In this document: piece by piece, positions 43,156 through 51,858 of the stretch
How positions within the stretch are numbered: position 1 is the stretch's first letter
Layout: every line of letters starts with the position of its first letter
Assembly: GCF_028864635.1 (NCBI RefSeq)
Contig: NZ_CP104850.1
Location: forward strand, 2,176,001 to 2,240,000
Length of the DNA stretch: 64,000 nt
Direction: 5' to 3'
Origin: Cloacibacterium sp. TD35
Lineage (GTDB): Bacteria; Bacteroidota; Bacteroidia; Flavobacteriales; Weeksellaceae
The notes under the pieces: generated by a model
The model's database searches: none
What the model saw: the letters and a program-made list of their open reading frames with translations, nothing else
Told to the model about the DNA's origin: nothing
Translations under genes and position numbers: made by a program

Positions 43156-44460
43156 ATGATGCAACTAAAATCACTCGAAAATATTTATCATATTAATAAG
43201 AATTCAAATGTTGCCAAATGGTTTTTATTTACATTTTTAGCATTTGTTTTCATTATGTTTTTACCTTGGACTCAGAATATAAAAACTCAAGGAAATGTTT
43301 CTACCTTATATCAGGAGCAAAGACCTCAAAAACTCAACTCTCCTATTCCTGGAAGAATCATCAAATGGTATGTAAAAAACGGAGATGTAGTCAAAAAAGG
43401 CGATACCATTCTTCAAATTTCTGAAATTAAAGACGATTATCTAGACCCACTTTTGGTAGAAAGAACTCAGGAACAAGTTCAGGCAAAAAAAGGAGTTAGA
43501 GAATACTATAATGCAAAAATTTCTACCACAGAAAACCAAATTGCAGCCATTACTGCCGCTAAAGATTTAAAATTGAATCAAATTAAAATTAAAATTGCTC
43601 AGTTAGAAAATAAGTTAAAAGCAGAACAAGCCGAACTTACCGCGGTAAACAATGAATTAAAAATTGCTCAAGACCAGCTTAATCGTCAGAATAAAATGTA
43701 TGAAGAAGGTTTGGTTTCTCTTACTCAGTTGCAACAACGAAATGTAAGTTATCAAAATGCTCTAGCCAAGAAAACTTCTGCGGAGAATAAATTGGCACAA
43801 ACTCAACAAGAAATCGCAGCTCAAAATATAGAACAAAACTCTGTTATTCAAGAATATACTGAAAAATTAAGTAAAACCGAAGGTGATCGTTTCCAAAGTA
43901 TGGGACAAGTAGCAGGAAGCACTGGTGACATTGCAAAATTAGAAAATCAGGTGGCAACCTACAAAGTTAGAAAAGGCTTGTATTACATTTTGGCAACACA
44001 AGACGGACAAATTACACAACTAACGAAAGCTGGAATTGGCGAAATTGTAAAAGACGCAGAAACCATCGGAATTATTGTTCCGAAAAATATAGACTACATC
44101 GCAGAAATTTATGTGAAACCTGTAGACTTACCGCTTATCAGAGAAAACCAAAAGGTGATGCTCACTTTCGATGGATTTCCTGCGATTGTTTTCTCGGGTT
44201 GGCCTAATTCTAGCTACGGAACTTTTTCTGGAAAAATTATTGCCATAGAAAATTCCATCAGTGAAAACGGTTTATTTAAAGCGATTGTTGCCGAAGATAA
44301 AACTCAAAAAAGATGGCCACCCAACATGAAAATTGGTACAGGAGCCAGTGGAATTGCCATTCTGAATGATGTGCCTATTTGGTACGAGATATGGAGAAAT
44401 ATCAATGGTTTTCCACCAGATTATTATCAAGTAAATACCCAAAAGAATGAGAAAAAATAA
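43156..44460 (+). CDS. HlyD-family membrane fusion protein
   Basis: 434 residues. One N-terminal transmembrane helix (about 20-40), half-lipoyl segment SPIPGRIIKWYVKNGDVVKKGDTILQISEI, a long coiled coil of about 170 residues rich in Lys/Gln/Ala (about 100-270), then the beta-barrel with QDGQITQLTKAGIGEIV and VKPVDLPLIRENQKVML. It bridges the inner-membrane exporter and the outer-membrane TolC protein. Starts 1 bp after the ABC gene and overlaps the TolC start by 14 bp. Confidence 0.9.
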   Translation: MMQLKSLENIYHINKNSNVAKWFLFTFLAFVFIMFLPWTQNIKTQGNVSTLYQEQRPQKLNSPIPGRIIKWYVKNGDVVKKGDTILQISEIKDDYLDPLLVERTQEQVQAKKGVREYYNAKISTTENQIAAITAAKDLKLNQIKIKIAQLENKLKAEQAELTAVNNELKIAQDQLNRQNKMYEEGLVSLTQLQQRNVSYQNALAKKTSAENKLAQTQQEIAAQNIEQNSVIQEYTEKLSKTEGDRFQSMGQVAGSTGDIAKLENQVATYKVRKGLYYILATQDGQITQLTKAGIGEIVKDAETIGIIVPKNIDYIAEIYVKPVDLPLIRENQKVMLTFDGFPAIVFSGWPNSSYGTFSGKIIAIENSISENGLFKAIVAEDKTQKRWPPNMKIGTGASGIAILNDVPIWYEIWRNINGFPPDYYQVNTQKNEKK

Positions 44461-45825
44461 AATTTTATTGCTTATTTTTCTTTTCACGTCTTATCAATTT
44501 TTCGCTCAAGATTCTATTGCTTTGAGCTATGAAAATTATATTTTTTGGGTTCAAAAAAATCATCCGATTATTAAAATTTCTGATTGGGAAAAAAATATTG
44601 CTCAAAATAATATTTTGAAAGCCAAAGCTTTACTTGACCCTAATATTTCTGCAAAAATTGGAGAAAAAAGAATAGACAACACGCTTTATTACACTCAAAA
44701 AAACATAGAACTGAATCTCCCAACTTGGTACGGAATAGACTTCAACATTGGAACCAATGATTTGGCGGGAAATAAACTGAATAATGAAGAAACAAAAGGC
44801 GTTCTAAATCATGTAGGAATAAGCATTCCACTTGCGAGAGATTTGGTTTACAATAAACGAAGAACCGCTATTCAGCAATCGAAAAATTTCAGCAAAATGA
44901 CTTTTTACGAGCAAGAAATGCTCAAAAATGAAATCCTTTTAGAAGCAAATTTTAGTTTTTGGGAATGGGTAAATTGAACAAAAAAGTTCTTGACCTCAAC
45001 AAAAAAAGATATCAATTGGTCAAAAAATCTTTTGAATTGGGAGAAAGACCAGCCATAGATACCGTAGAAGCTTTCACGCAACTGCAAAGTTTCGAAGCCA
45101 AAACCATAGAATCTCAGAACAAGTATAACATTTCTACCATAGAACTTTCTCAGTTTCTTTGGAAAGAAAACGGTGAAAATTATAATCTTCCATTGTTTAC
45201 CAAACCGAGTGAACAACTCAACACTCAGTTTACCCAAGATTATTTTATAATCACAGAAAAAATTCTACAAAATATTGATGCACATTATGCGCTGAATTAT
45301 TATTTTGAAAAATCTAAATCTTTGGAACTAGAAAGGAAACTAAAATGGCAAAATTTTCTTCCTAAAATCAATTTCAACTACAATTTGTACAATAAAGAGT
45401 TTAAAAATCAGGACATTCTGCCACTTTTTGACAATAATTACCAATATGGTATAAAATTGGAGTTACCCATATTCATGAGAGAAGCTCGTGCTGATTATCA
45501 AAACATTAAGCTGAAAATTCTCCAGAATGATGAGAATATAAAATTTAAAAACCAAGAATTAAAAACCAAAATACAGACTTACAATGCAGAAATAGGCAAT
45601 TTCTTATCTTTAACTCAAAATAATGAATCGCTCATTGAGAATTATAAAAGGCTTTTAAAAGCCGAAGAAATAAAATTTTCTAATGGTGAAAGTTCACTTT
45701 TCTTAATTAACAGCAGAGAAAACAAACTATTAGAAACCCAAGAAAAATTTTTAGAACTGAAAGCCAAAACAATTAAAACTTATTTTAAATTGAACTGGCT
45801 GGAAAACAACACTTTAAAACAATGA
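44447..45825 (+). pseudogene. TolC-family outer membrane factor, interrupted by a frameshift
   Basis: Two frames together give one TolC protein of about 459 residues. Frame one (44447-44977) has a signal peptide (FFAQ) and the first helical half, ending FSFWEWVN-stop. Frame two continues LNKKVLDLNKKRYQLVKKSFELGERPAIDTVEAFTQLQSF to 45825. The switch is at the GTAAATTGAAC site near 44970-44975: one added T would restore WVNLNKK, so this is a single-base deletion. It may be a real inactivation or a homopolymer error. Otherwise the gene is complete and in operon order. Confidence 0.82.
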
Positions 45826-46130
45826 TAGAAGTAACAGGAAACGAACCATTTGATGAACAAGCAGAATTTTATGCTTCTTTAAAAATAAATTTAGAGAAAA
45901 ACCACAATTTCCCTGAAGATTATCTTTATAAATTCATCATTGTCAACAATCAAGAAAAACTTACAGAAATTTATAAAGTTTTTGACGGCACCAAAAATAC
46001 TTTTTCTACAAGAGAAAGCAGTAACGGAAAATACATCAGCATTACGATACAATGTTTTGTGCTCGATGCAGACCATGTCATCAAACTTTATCAAGAAGTT
46101 GCCAAAATTGAGGGCGTAATTATGTTGTAG
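45822..46130 (+). CDS. DUF493 (YbeD-like) protein
   Basis: 102 residues, small ferredoxin-like ACT-type fold. DUF493 pattern: FPEDYLYKFIIVNNQEKLTEIYKVF, TFSTRESSNGKYISITIQCFVLDADHVIKLYQEVAKIEGVIML. The E. coli homologue YbeD is linked to lipoate metabolism by gene neighbourhood, but no function is established. ATG overlaps the TolC stop by 4 bp, so it is translated with the secretion operon, although its role is probably unrelated. Confidence 0.88.
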   Translation: MIEVTGNEPFDEQAEFYASLKINLEKNHNFPEDYLYKFIIVNNQEKLTEIYKVFDGTKNTFSTRESSNGKYISITIQCFVLDADHVIKLYQEVAKIEGVIML

Positions 46131-46206
46131 GATGTTGTTATAAGATGGAAGACAGAAGTACAAATTTCTCAAATCTCACATCTAAAAATCTTAAATTATA
46201 AAATCT

Positions 46207-47106
46207 ATGAAAATATTAATCACAGGAGCCACTGGTTTAATCGGAAAATACTTAGTTCGAAAACTAAAAGAAAATGGTCATGAAATTATAATTTTGACCA
46301 GAAAAAAATCGGAAAAACCTAATGAATTTCAATGGAATCCTGATCAAAATTTCATAGAAGATGCTGCTTTTGAAAACATAGAAGCCATCATTCATTTAGC
46401 TGGTGCCACCATTGCCAAAAGATGGACAAAAGAATATAAAAAAGAACTCTACAGCTCTAGAATTAATGCTGCTAATCTTCTCAAATCTTACTGCGAAAAG
46501 CATCAAATCAAACTAAAAAGCTTTATCTCAGCGTCTGGAATTAATTATTACGGAACGTATACCAGCGATGAAATTCTCACTGAAAACTCTCCCATCAAAA
46601 AACTAGATTTTCTAGCTGAACTTTCGCTTAATTGGGAAAAATCTGCTTATCAATTTTCTGAAATTGCAGAGCGTGTGGTTTGCCTAAGAACAGCAATGGT
46701 TTTGGCAAAAGAAGGTGGAAGTTTCGTTCCATTGAAAAAATTGACTGATTTTAATTTGGCCTCGCCAGTAGGAAAAGGAAAACAATGGATGAACTGGATT
46801 CATATAGAAGATCTAGCAAATATGTATGTAGAAGCGATAGAGAACCCTCAATACAATGGAAGTTACAATGCGGTAGCAGATGAAATGGTGACCAATGAGA
46901 CTTTCATGAAAAGTATGGCTAAAAAATCAAACAAATTTTTCTTGCCAATTCCTGTTCCAGAATTCATGATGAAACTGATTATGGGAGAAATGTCTACGAT
47001 TATTCTAGATGGAAGCAGAGCGTCAAACGAGAAAATAAAATCAACAGGATTTACTTTTAAATACCCAGATTTAAATGCTGCTTTAGATGATTTAATAAGA
47101 AAATAA
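46207..47106 (+). CDS. TIGR01777-family (YfcH-like) epimerase
   Basis: 299 residues. Extended SDR fold: GATGLIGKYLVRKL cofactor loop, ISASGINYYGTY, RTAMVLAKEGGSFVPL, GKGKQWMNWIHIEDL, and the C-terminal DUF1731-type YPDLNAALDDLI. Belongs to the YfcH group, whose reaction is not known. The 76-bp gap upstream contains degenerate repeat DNA and no recognisable -7 box. It ends at a bidirectional terminator. Confidence 0.88.
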   Translation: MKILITGATGLIGKYLVRKLKENGHEIIILTRKKSEKPNEFQWNPDQNFIEDAAFENIEAIIHLAGATIAKRWTKEYKKELYSSRINAANLLKSYCEKHQIKLKSFISASGINYYGTYTSDEILTENSPIKKLDFLAELSLNWEKSAYQFSEIAERVVCLRTAMVLAKEGGSFVPLKKLTDFNLASPVGKGKQWMNWIHIEDLANMYVEAIENPQYNGSYNAVADEMVTNETFMKSMAKKSNKFFLPIPVPEFMMKLIMGEMSTIILDGSRASNEKIKSTGFTFKYPDLNAALDDLIRK

Positions 47107-47120
47107 AAAAATTTAGATAA

Positions 47121-47151
47121 AAAAAGCGAACTCTTGTGAGTTCGCTTTTTT
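47121..47151. terminator. Bidirectional terminator between the epimerase gene and arsC-like gene
   Basis: Thirteen-bp perfect stem AAAAAGCGAACTC/GAGTTCGCTTTTT around TTGT. Confidence 0.9.
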
Positions 47152-47158
47152 GTTTATT

Positions 47159-47500
47159 TTATAAAAATTTTTCTAAATTTTCTATATCTCTTGCGATGAT
47201 GGCTTTATTATCTTTAATGACAATTGGTCTTTGCAAAAGTTTAGGATAATTCGCAAGGATAGAAACTAAACCACTATCAGAATAGGTTGTTTCTGAAAAT
47301 TTTTCTTTCCACAAATCTTCATTTTTCCTGATAATGTTATGTATTGAAGTATCTAGTTTAGATAATAAATCTTCTATTTCTACTTCAGACAATGGATTTT
47401 CTAAGTAATTTCTTACTTCAAATGCCACACCTTTAGATTCTAAATACTGCAAGGCAGTTCTAGATTTTCCGCAGCGATTATTATGTAAGATAGTGATCAT
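47159..47500 (-). CDS. arsC: Arsenate reductase (glutaredoxin type) family protein
   Basis: 113 residues. MITILHNNRCGKSRTALQYLESKG with the reactive Cys of ArsC (NxRCGKSR), YLENPLSEVEIEDLL, and the arsenate-binding Arg region LQRPIVIKDNKAIIARD. This is a better ArsC match than the protein at 1966. No ars regulator or efflux gene is nearby, so it may be one of the broader YfgD-like homologues. Confidence 0.82.
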   Translation of the reverse strand: MITILHNNRCGKSRTALQYLESKGVAFEVRNYLENPLSEVEIEDLLSKLDTSIHNIIRKNEDLWKEKFSETTYSDSGLVSILANYPKLLQRPIVIKDNKAIIARDIENLEKFL

Positions 47501-47578
47501 ATATTTTGGATATTAGATGTTTAATGATGGATTTTTATCAATGTTCTCTAATTCTCAATCATTCTACAACGCTAATGC

Positions 47579-48193
47579 TTAAAAAAGTCCGTGCAATTCT
47601 GCTTCTATTTTTTCTAAAATATACCCGAAATCTTCTGGTCTTTCTACAAAATCTAAATCATCTACTTCTATTACCAGTAGTTTTCCTTCTTTGTAGTTAG
47701 AAATCCATTTTTCGTATTTTTCGTTCAGTTTAGATAAATATTCTATGCTAATGCTGGCTTCATAATCTCTTCCTCTTTTGTAGATTTTCTTTACTAAATT
47801 AGGAACATCTGACTTTAAATAAATAAGCAAATCTGGTGCCGAAACAAAGGATTTCATCAGATGAAATACCGAAGAATAATTGTTAAAGTCTCTTTCGGTA
47901 AGCAAGCCCATATCATTTAAGTTTTCCGCAAAAATATACGCATCTTCGTAGATGGTTCTGTCTTGAACAATATTTTTACCACTTTCTCTAATTTCTTTTA
48001 CCTGACGAAATCTGCTTCCTAAGAAATAGATTTGGAGCGCAAAACTCCATTTGCTCATGTCTTCGTAAAAGTCTTCTAAATATGGGTTATGATCTACATC
48101 TTCAAATTGCGCATCCCAACCATAATGTTTTGACAACATTGTAGTTAAAGTAGTTTTTCCCGCGCCTATGTTTCCAGTAACAGCAATATGCAT
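47579..48193 (-). CDS. Deoxynucleoside kinase
   Basis: 204 residues. Phosphorylates deoxyribonucleosides for salvage. P-loop GNIGAGKTT at residues 7-15, the substrate-binding FEDVDHNPYLEDFYEDMSKWSFALQIYFLGSRF, the DRT-type motif QDRTIYEDAYIFAENL, and the LID KIYKRGRDYEASISIEYL. Matches the bacterial dGK/dAK-like family. 5-bp gap behind the gene at 48199, so the two are an operon. Confidence 0.9.
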   Translation of the reverse strand: MHIAVTGNIGAGKTTLTTMLSKHYGWDAQFEDVDHNPYLEDFYEDMSKWSFALQIYFLGSRFRQVKEIRESGKNIVQDRTIYEDAYIFAENLNDMGLLTERDFNNYSSVFHLMKSFVSAPDLLIYLKSDVPNLVKKIYKRGRDYEASISIEYLSKLNEKYEKWISNYKEGKLLVIEVDDLDFVERPEDFGYILEKIEAELHGLF

Positions 48194-48198
48194 CGATT

Positions 48199-48960
48199 CT
48201 ATTTTTCTATTCCGTAAAGATAAAGTTTGTCATCTATCAATGCCAAAAAATGATTGCTGTTTTTTTCCACAATGATAAAATTTTCTTTAGAAAATACAGG
48301 ATAGAATAATTGAGCTGGTGTGTAGAGTGAAATGGTATTTTGCTCTATGACGTATATTTTATCATTTTCACGTCTTAGTCTTTTCCCATTTTCTATGTCG
48401 ATAGAATATTTCTGGGCACCTTTGAGCTCATAAACACTGAAACATTTCTCTCTGAGTAGGTATAAATGATTTTGATAAACGATAAAATCTACCACAGTAC
48501 TCAAATCCATATCAAAAGGAAATATATTGATGATGCTATCCTGTCGATAATTGTACTGTATTAATTGCTTTCGAGCTGAATCTAATACCCAAATAAACTG
48601 TAAATCTTGCGAATAAACCGCTTTTATATGTCCAAATTTTTGGTATAGGTTTAGATACTGAATTTCATTAAGATTCTGATCTAGAATTTTAATTTCTTGT
48701 CCGTTTTCTGAGAACAAAAAAATATCCAGAGGGTTTTCAACCGATTGTATTTTAAACGGTTGCGGAAACATGACTTGTGCTTTTTTATGACCAAGAGAAT
48801 CATATTTAAGAATACTCAAATCGCTGTTGCGATACACATAAATATTCTCATAATCGTCTATAAGAACATCTCTAATACTATCTTTTATGATAATAGGGAA
48901 TTCTTTTTGTGCAAAAAGTATAGCACAAATAAATGTAAAAATAAATGATAATCGTTTCAT
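48199..48960 (-). CDS. Exported protein with beta-propeller-like repeats, unknown function
   Basis: 253 residues with a signal peptide (FICAILFAQ). The body has repeated beta-hairpin units (DDYENIYVYRNSDLSILKYDS, LQFIWVLDSARKQLIQYNY, DDKLYLYGIEK), suggesting a WD/NHL-like propeller. No family name can be given. Its stop is 5 bp before the deoxynucleoside kinase ATG, an arrangement that may be conserved in relatives, though a functional link is not obvious. Confidence 0.7.
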   Translation of the reverse strand: MKRLSFIFTFICAILFAQKEFPIIIKDSIRDVLIDDYENIYVYRNSDLSILKYDSLGHKKAQVMFPQPFKIQSVENPLDIFLFSENGQEIKILDQNLNEIQYLNLYQKFGHIKAVYSQDLQFIWVLDSARKQLIQYNYRQDSIINIFPFDMDLSTVVDFIVYQNHLYLLREKCFSVYELKGAQKYSIDIENGKRLRRENDKIYVIEQNTISLYTPAQLFYPVFSKENFIIVEKNSNHFLALIDDKLYLYGIEK

Positions 48961-49019
48961 GGCATTTGTGTTTATAAAATGTATTGTAAAGAAAAAACCA
49001 GAAACTTTCAGTATAAAAT

Positions 49020-50039
49020 TTACTTTATTTTTACTTCATAAATTTTGTCCCAATTTTTTCCTGTAACGAGCATGTTTTGCCCTTTGAAGGCAATTCCGTT
49101 TAGAACATCATCTGTTCCTGTGTTGTGTTTTTTTACAATTTCTGAAAAATCTATTTTCGCCAAAACTTCTCCAGATTTTGGATTAATTTTTAGAATATAT
49201 GGTTTTTGCCAAACATTCGCATAAATAGAATTGTCGTGATATTCTAATTCATTAATACTGTCATACACTTCAGTATTTCCAGCTACAGAGATGTATTTCA
49301 CCATTTTAGAAGGGTCATTTACATCTAAGAAATATAGATTTTTAGTTCCGTCTGAAGCAATAAGATTTTTACCATCATACGTTAAACCCCAACCTTCTCC
49401 CATTACATTAGGATAAGGAAATTCTGACAAAAGTTTAAGTGATGATTTATCATAAATAAAACCTTTTTTATTTTGCCAAGTCAGTTGATACACTTTGTTT
49501 CCTACAACCGTACTTCCTTCAGAAAAAACATCTGCGGGTTGAGCTGTAAAATTTGTAGCATTGGTTTGACCTAATGTATATTTTAAAATTTTAGATTGTC
49601 CGGTTTGTCCATCACTTTCATAAATGGTGTTACCTTCTAACTGAAATCCCTGCACAAAATTAGCCTTATCGTGAGGATATTCTGCTACGATTTCATAAGT
49701 CAATTGCGCTTCTGGATTTTTGGCGAAAACATTTATGGTAGCATCTTGACTCAGCACTTTTCCATCTCTGGTAATATTGATGGTTACCGCATTATCTCCT
49801 AATGTAAAAAATGCTGGATCTACTACTAAATCGCTGGTTTCTTTGTCTCCAAAACTGATGCTGATGCTTTCTGCGTTTTCTGTAACTTCTTTGGGTAGGT
49901 TTATTTTGTCCCCGAAATGATAACCTTTGGTTTCCATTTCTGTATTATAGGTATTAAGAGCGTCTAAAATCTCTTTGTCTTTATTACATGAAGTTAATAA
50001 AAATAGGGCAAATATACTTACGAAAAGTGTTTTTTTCAT
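49020..50039 (-). CDS. Glutaminyl-peptide cyclotransferase, lipoprotein
   Basis: 339 residues. Lipoprotein signal (LFLLTSC, Cys18) followed by about 90 residues of N-terminal domain, then a five-bladed propeller of the plant/bacterial-type glutaminyl cyclase: VQGFQLEGNTIYESDGQTGQSKI, VFSEGSTVVGNKVYQLTWQNKKGFIYD, GEGWGLTYDGKNLIASDGT, ELEYHDNSIYANVWQKPYILKINPKSG and DVLNGIAFKGQNMLVTGKNWDKIYEV. Converts N-terminal Gln to pyroglutamate in exported proteins, a common modification of mature Bacteroidota secreted proteins. Confidence 0.9.
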   Translation of the reverse strand: MKKTLFVSIFALFLLTSCNKDKEILDALNTYNTEMETKGYHFGDKINLPKEVTENAESISISFGDKETSDLVVDPAFFTLGDNAVTINITRDGKVLSQDATINVFAKNPEAQLTYEIVAEYPHDKANFVQGFQLEGNTIYESDGQTGQSKILKYTLGQTNATNFTAQPADVFSEGSTVVGNKVYQLTWQNKKGFIYDKSSLKLLSEFPYPNVMGEGWGLTYDGKNLIASDGTKNLYFLDVNDPSKMVKYISVAGNTEVYDSINELEYHDNSIYANVWQKPYILKINPKSGEVLAKIDFSEIVKKHNTGTDDVLNGIAFKGQNMLVTGKNWDKIYEVKIK

Positions 50040-50056
50040 TCTTAAATTATTTAGTT

Positions 50057-50064
50057 CAAAATTA
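50057..50064 (-). promoter_or_regulatory. -7 box of the glutaminyl cyclase gene
   Basis: TAATTTTG on the minus strand, 17 nt before the ATG. Confidence 0.45.
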
Positions 50065-50122
50065 CAAAAAAAGCACCACTCTATAAGAATGATGCCTAAT
50101 ATTTAATAAATTTTAAGAAATT

Positions 50123-50545
50123 TTAGTTTTCAACAAAATTTTTCAAAGCTTTGTTTAGGATTTCGTCCCAACCGTTTTGGAAATTTTCTTTCTTAAAATC
50201 AGCGCCTAGATGATCAAAGTTTTCTAAACCTTTGTGTGTAAGAGTAACCAGCGTTCCGTTGCTTTCTGGTTGAAGCTCCCATTTTACTAACGTTTTATCA
50301 TGGGTATAATCAGGATATGTCCAAGAATGTTTTAATTTTTTCTGAGGAATAATCTCTACGATTTCGCAGTGATGGTGTAATTTTTTATCTTCTCCTTCAT
50401 AGAAATTAAAAGCGGCATGCTCTTTCAATTCGAAGTCTGGTATATTAAAATACCATTCTTTCATCTGTTCTCTATTCGTAATCGCATCCCAAACTTTTTC
50501 TATTGGTGCGTTTACTTTTACGCTGATTTTAACATTATCGTGCAT
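50123..50545 (-). CDS. SRPBCC/AHSA1-family protein
   Basis: 140 residues from the ATG at 50545 (MHDNVKISVKVNAPIEKVWDAI). The longer frame begins at a TTG and adds nine residues outside the family. AHSA1-type pattern: APIEKVWDAITNREQMKEWYF, HHHCEIVEIIPQKKLKHSWTY, GTLVTLTHKGLENF and NGWDEILNKALKNFV. Members bind hydrophobic ligands or chaperones; the ligand is unknown. Confidence 0.85.
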   Translation of the reverse strand: MHDNVKISVKVNAPIEKVWDAITNREQMKEWYFNIPDFELKEHAAFNFYEGEDKKLHHHCEIVEIIPQKKLKHSWTYPDYTHDKTLVKWELQPESNGTLVTLTHKGLENFDHLGADFKKENFQNGWDEILNKALKNFVEN

Positions 50546-50643
50546 AGCGTTATCATTTTTAAGATTGAACAATTATTTATACTCGAATTTACAAAAAATA
50601 TATGGATTAATGTTGCTGAAATTTATCAGCCTTCTCTCAGAAT

Positions 50644-51099
50644 TTAAACTCCAAATTGATCTAAATGATGATTGAGATGTTTCGCAAACATATTATTCCA
50701 ACCTTGAGCTGTCATTTTCCCGAAATTAATGTTTTCTTTTCCTTCGAAAGCTTCTCTACCCAATTGTTGCACACGCTGAATATTGCCAATTAATTTGGCT
50801 TTTTCTTCTTCAAAGTTTCTTTCATCTGCAATAATAAAAGCTGGACTTGTTGGCAAACTAGGTTTATAAGGAATTTCGTTGGTGATTTTCGGTTTTACAA
50901 ACCTCGAAAGCAAAAATTTAGCAATAAAACTAGGCTTTGGAAATTTTTCAGGCGTGAAAGTCAAGTCATAGGCTACATTTAAATGTGCTAAAACTTGGTC
51001 TACACTCATTTTGCCCCATTTTCTTTGGGTTTCAGGTGTTAAATTATTGATTCTATTGATGTACTCTTGCGCATCTTGTGTATCAAAAACGTTTTGCAT
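50644..51099 (-). CDS. DUF1569 (DinB-like) protein
   Basis: 151 residues. Four-helix bundle of the DinB/YfiT superfamily with His residues in place for metal: QVLAHLNVAYDL and FAKHLNHHLDQFGV, plus KWGKMSVDQ near the N terminus. Family DUF1569 by pattern. Such proteins are often thiol-related metal-dependent transferases, but the substrate is unknown. It has its own TAACTTTG box. Confidence 0.82.
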   Translation of the reverse strand: MQNVFDTQDAQEYINRINNLTPETQRKWGKMSVDQVLAHLNVAYDLTFTPEKFPKPSFIAKFLLSRFVKPKITNEIPYKPSLPTSPAFIIADERNFEEEKAKLIGNIQRVQQLGREAFEGKENINFGKMTAQGWNNMFAKHLNHHLDQFGV

Positions 51100-51121
51100 G
51101 GATTTTATTTTTAGAGAATCT

Positions 51122-51129
51122 CAAAGTTA
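51122..51129 (-). promoter_or_regulatory. -7 box of the DUF1569 gene
   Basis: TAACTTTG on the minus strand, 22 nt before the ATG, with TTTTG about 23 bp further upstream. Confidence 0.45.
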
Positions 51130-51206
51130 ATTGAAATTTCTAAAATGCCTATCAAAAGAATCAAAAAAATGTTATAAAATTTAAAAAATAAAAAATGTTT
51201 TTAACC

Positions 51207-51767
51207 TTAAATATCACTTCTAATTCTGCTTAAAGTCTCCTGAGAAATTCCCAGATAAGTAGCAATCATTCCTAATGGAGCTCTGAGAATGATATTAGGA
51301 TTTTCTTCCAAAAGTTGAATATATTTTTCTTTTGCCGTCATGTATTGCAGCGAAGAAATTCTGTGAGACATCTGTATCATTAAGTTTCCTAGAATATATC
51401 TGCTGAAATTTGCCGCAGTAAGCGAAACCGAACATAATTCCTCTAATTTATTGAAATTACAAGTAGTGATTACAGATTTTTCTAAGGTTTCAATGTTATT
51501 TCTAGTAGGTTGGTTCTTAAAAAGCGTATCTATATTAGCCGTAATCTTGCCTTCAGAATAAAAATTGGTGGTAATATCTTTTCCGTTTTCGTAGTAAAAC
51601 ATTCTTAGCAAACCTTCATCTACAAAGAAAACGGTATGATTATATTGATTTTGTTTGCTCAATATTTCTCCTTTTTCAAAGACTTTTGTTTCACATTCTT
51701 CATTTAAAAAACGCTCTATTTCTGCATCTATCTTAATGTGTTTATTAAGTTCTTGAATTAATTTCAT
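51207..51767 (-). CDS. Crp/Fnr-family transcriptional regulator
   Basis: 186 residues from the ATG at 51767 (MKLIQELNKHIKIDAEIERFL). The longer frame would extend through a terminator and promoter into the permease gene. N-terminal cyclic-nucleotide-binding-type jelly roll (FEKGEILSKQNQYNHTVFFVDEGLLRMFYYENGKDITTNFYSEG) and C-terminal helix-turn-helix (IATYLGISQETLSRIRSDI). No FNR-type N-terminal Cys cluster. Located directly downstream of the efflux operon on the same strand; it could regulate it through the inverted repeat at 55532. Confidence 0.88.
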   Translation of the reverse strand: MKLIQELNKHIKIDAEIERFLNEECETKVFEKGEILSKQNQYNHTVFFVDEGLLRMFYYENGKDITTNFYSEGKITANIDTLFKNQPTRNNIETLEKSVITTCNFNKLEELCSVSLTAANFSRYILGNLMIQMSHRISSLQYMTAKEKYIQLLEENPNIILRAPLGMIATYLGISQETLSRIRSDI

Positions 51768-51784
51768 GAAAACTAAATTTCTGG

Positions 51785-51792
51785 CAAAATTA
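51785..51792 (-). promoter_or_regulatory. -7 box of the Crp/Fnr gene
   Basis: TAATTTTG on the minus strand, 17 nt before the ATG at 51767 and directly behind the terminator of the efflux operon. Confidence 0.5.
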
Positions 51793-51799
51793 CACAAAA

Positions 51800-51828
51800 A
51801 AGGCGTCTCAGTTACCTGAAAACGCCTT
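51800..51828 (-). terminator. Terminator of the efflux operon
   Basis: AAGGCGT (51828-51822) pairs with ACGCCTT (51806-51800), with an inner CAG-GTAA-CTG hairpin and a T-run on the minus strand. Confidence 0.75.
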
Positions 51829-51858
51829 CGAATAAACATTAATAAAAAACTATATGGA

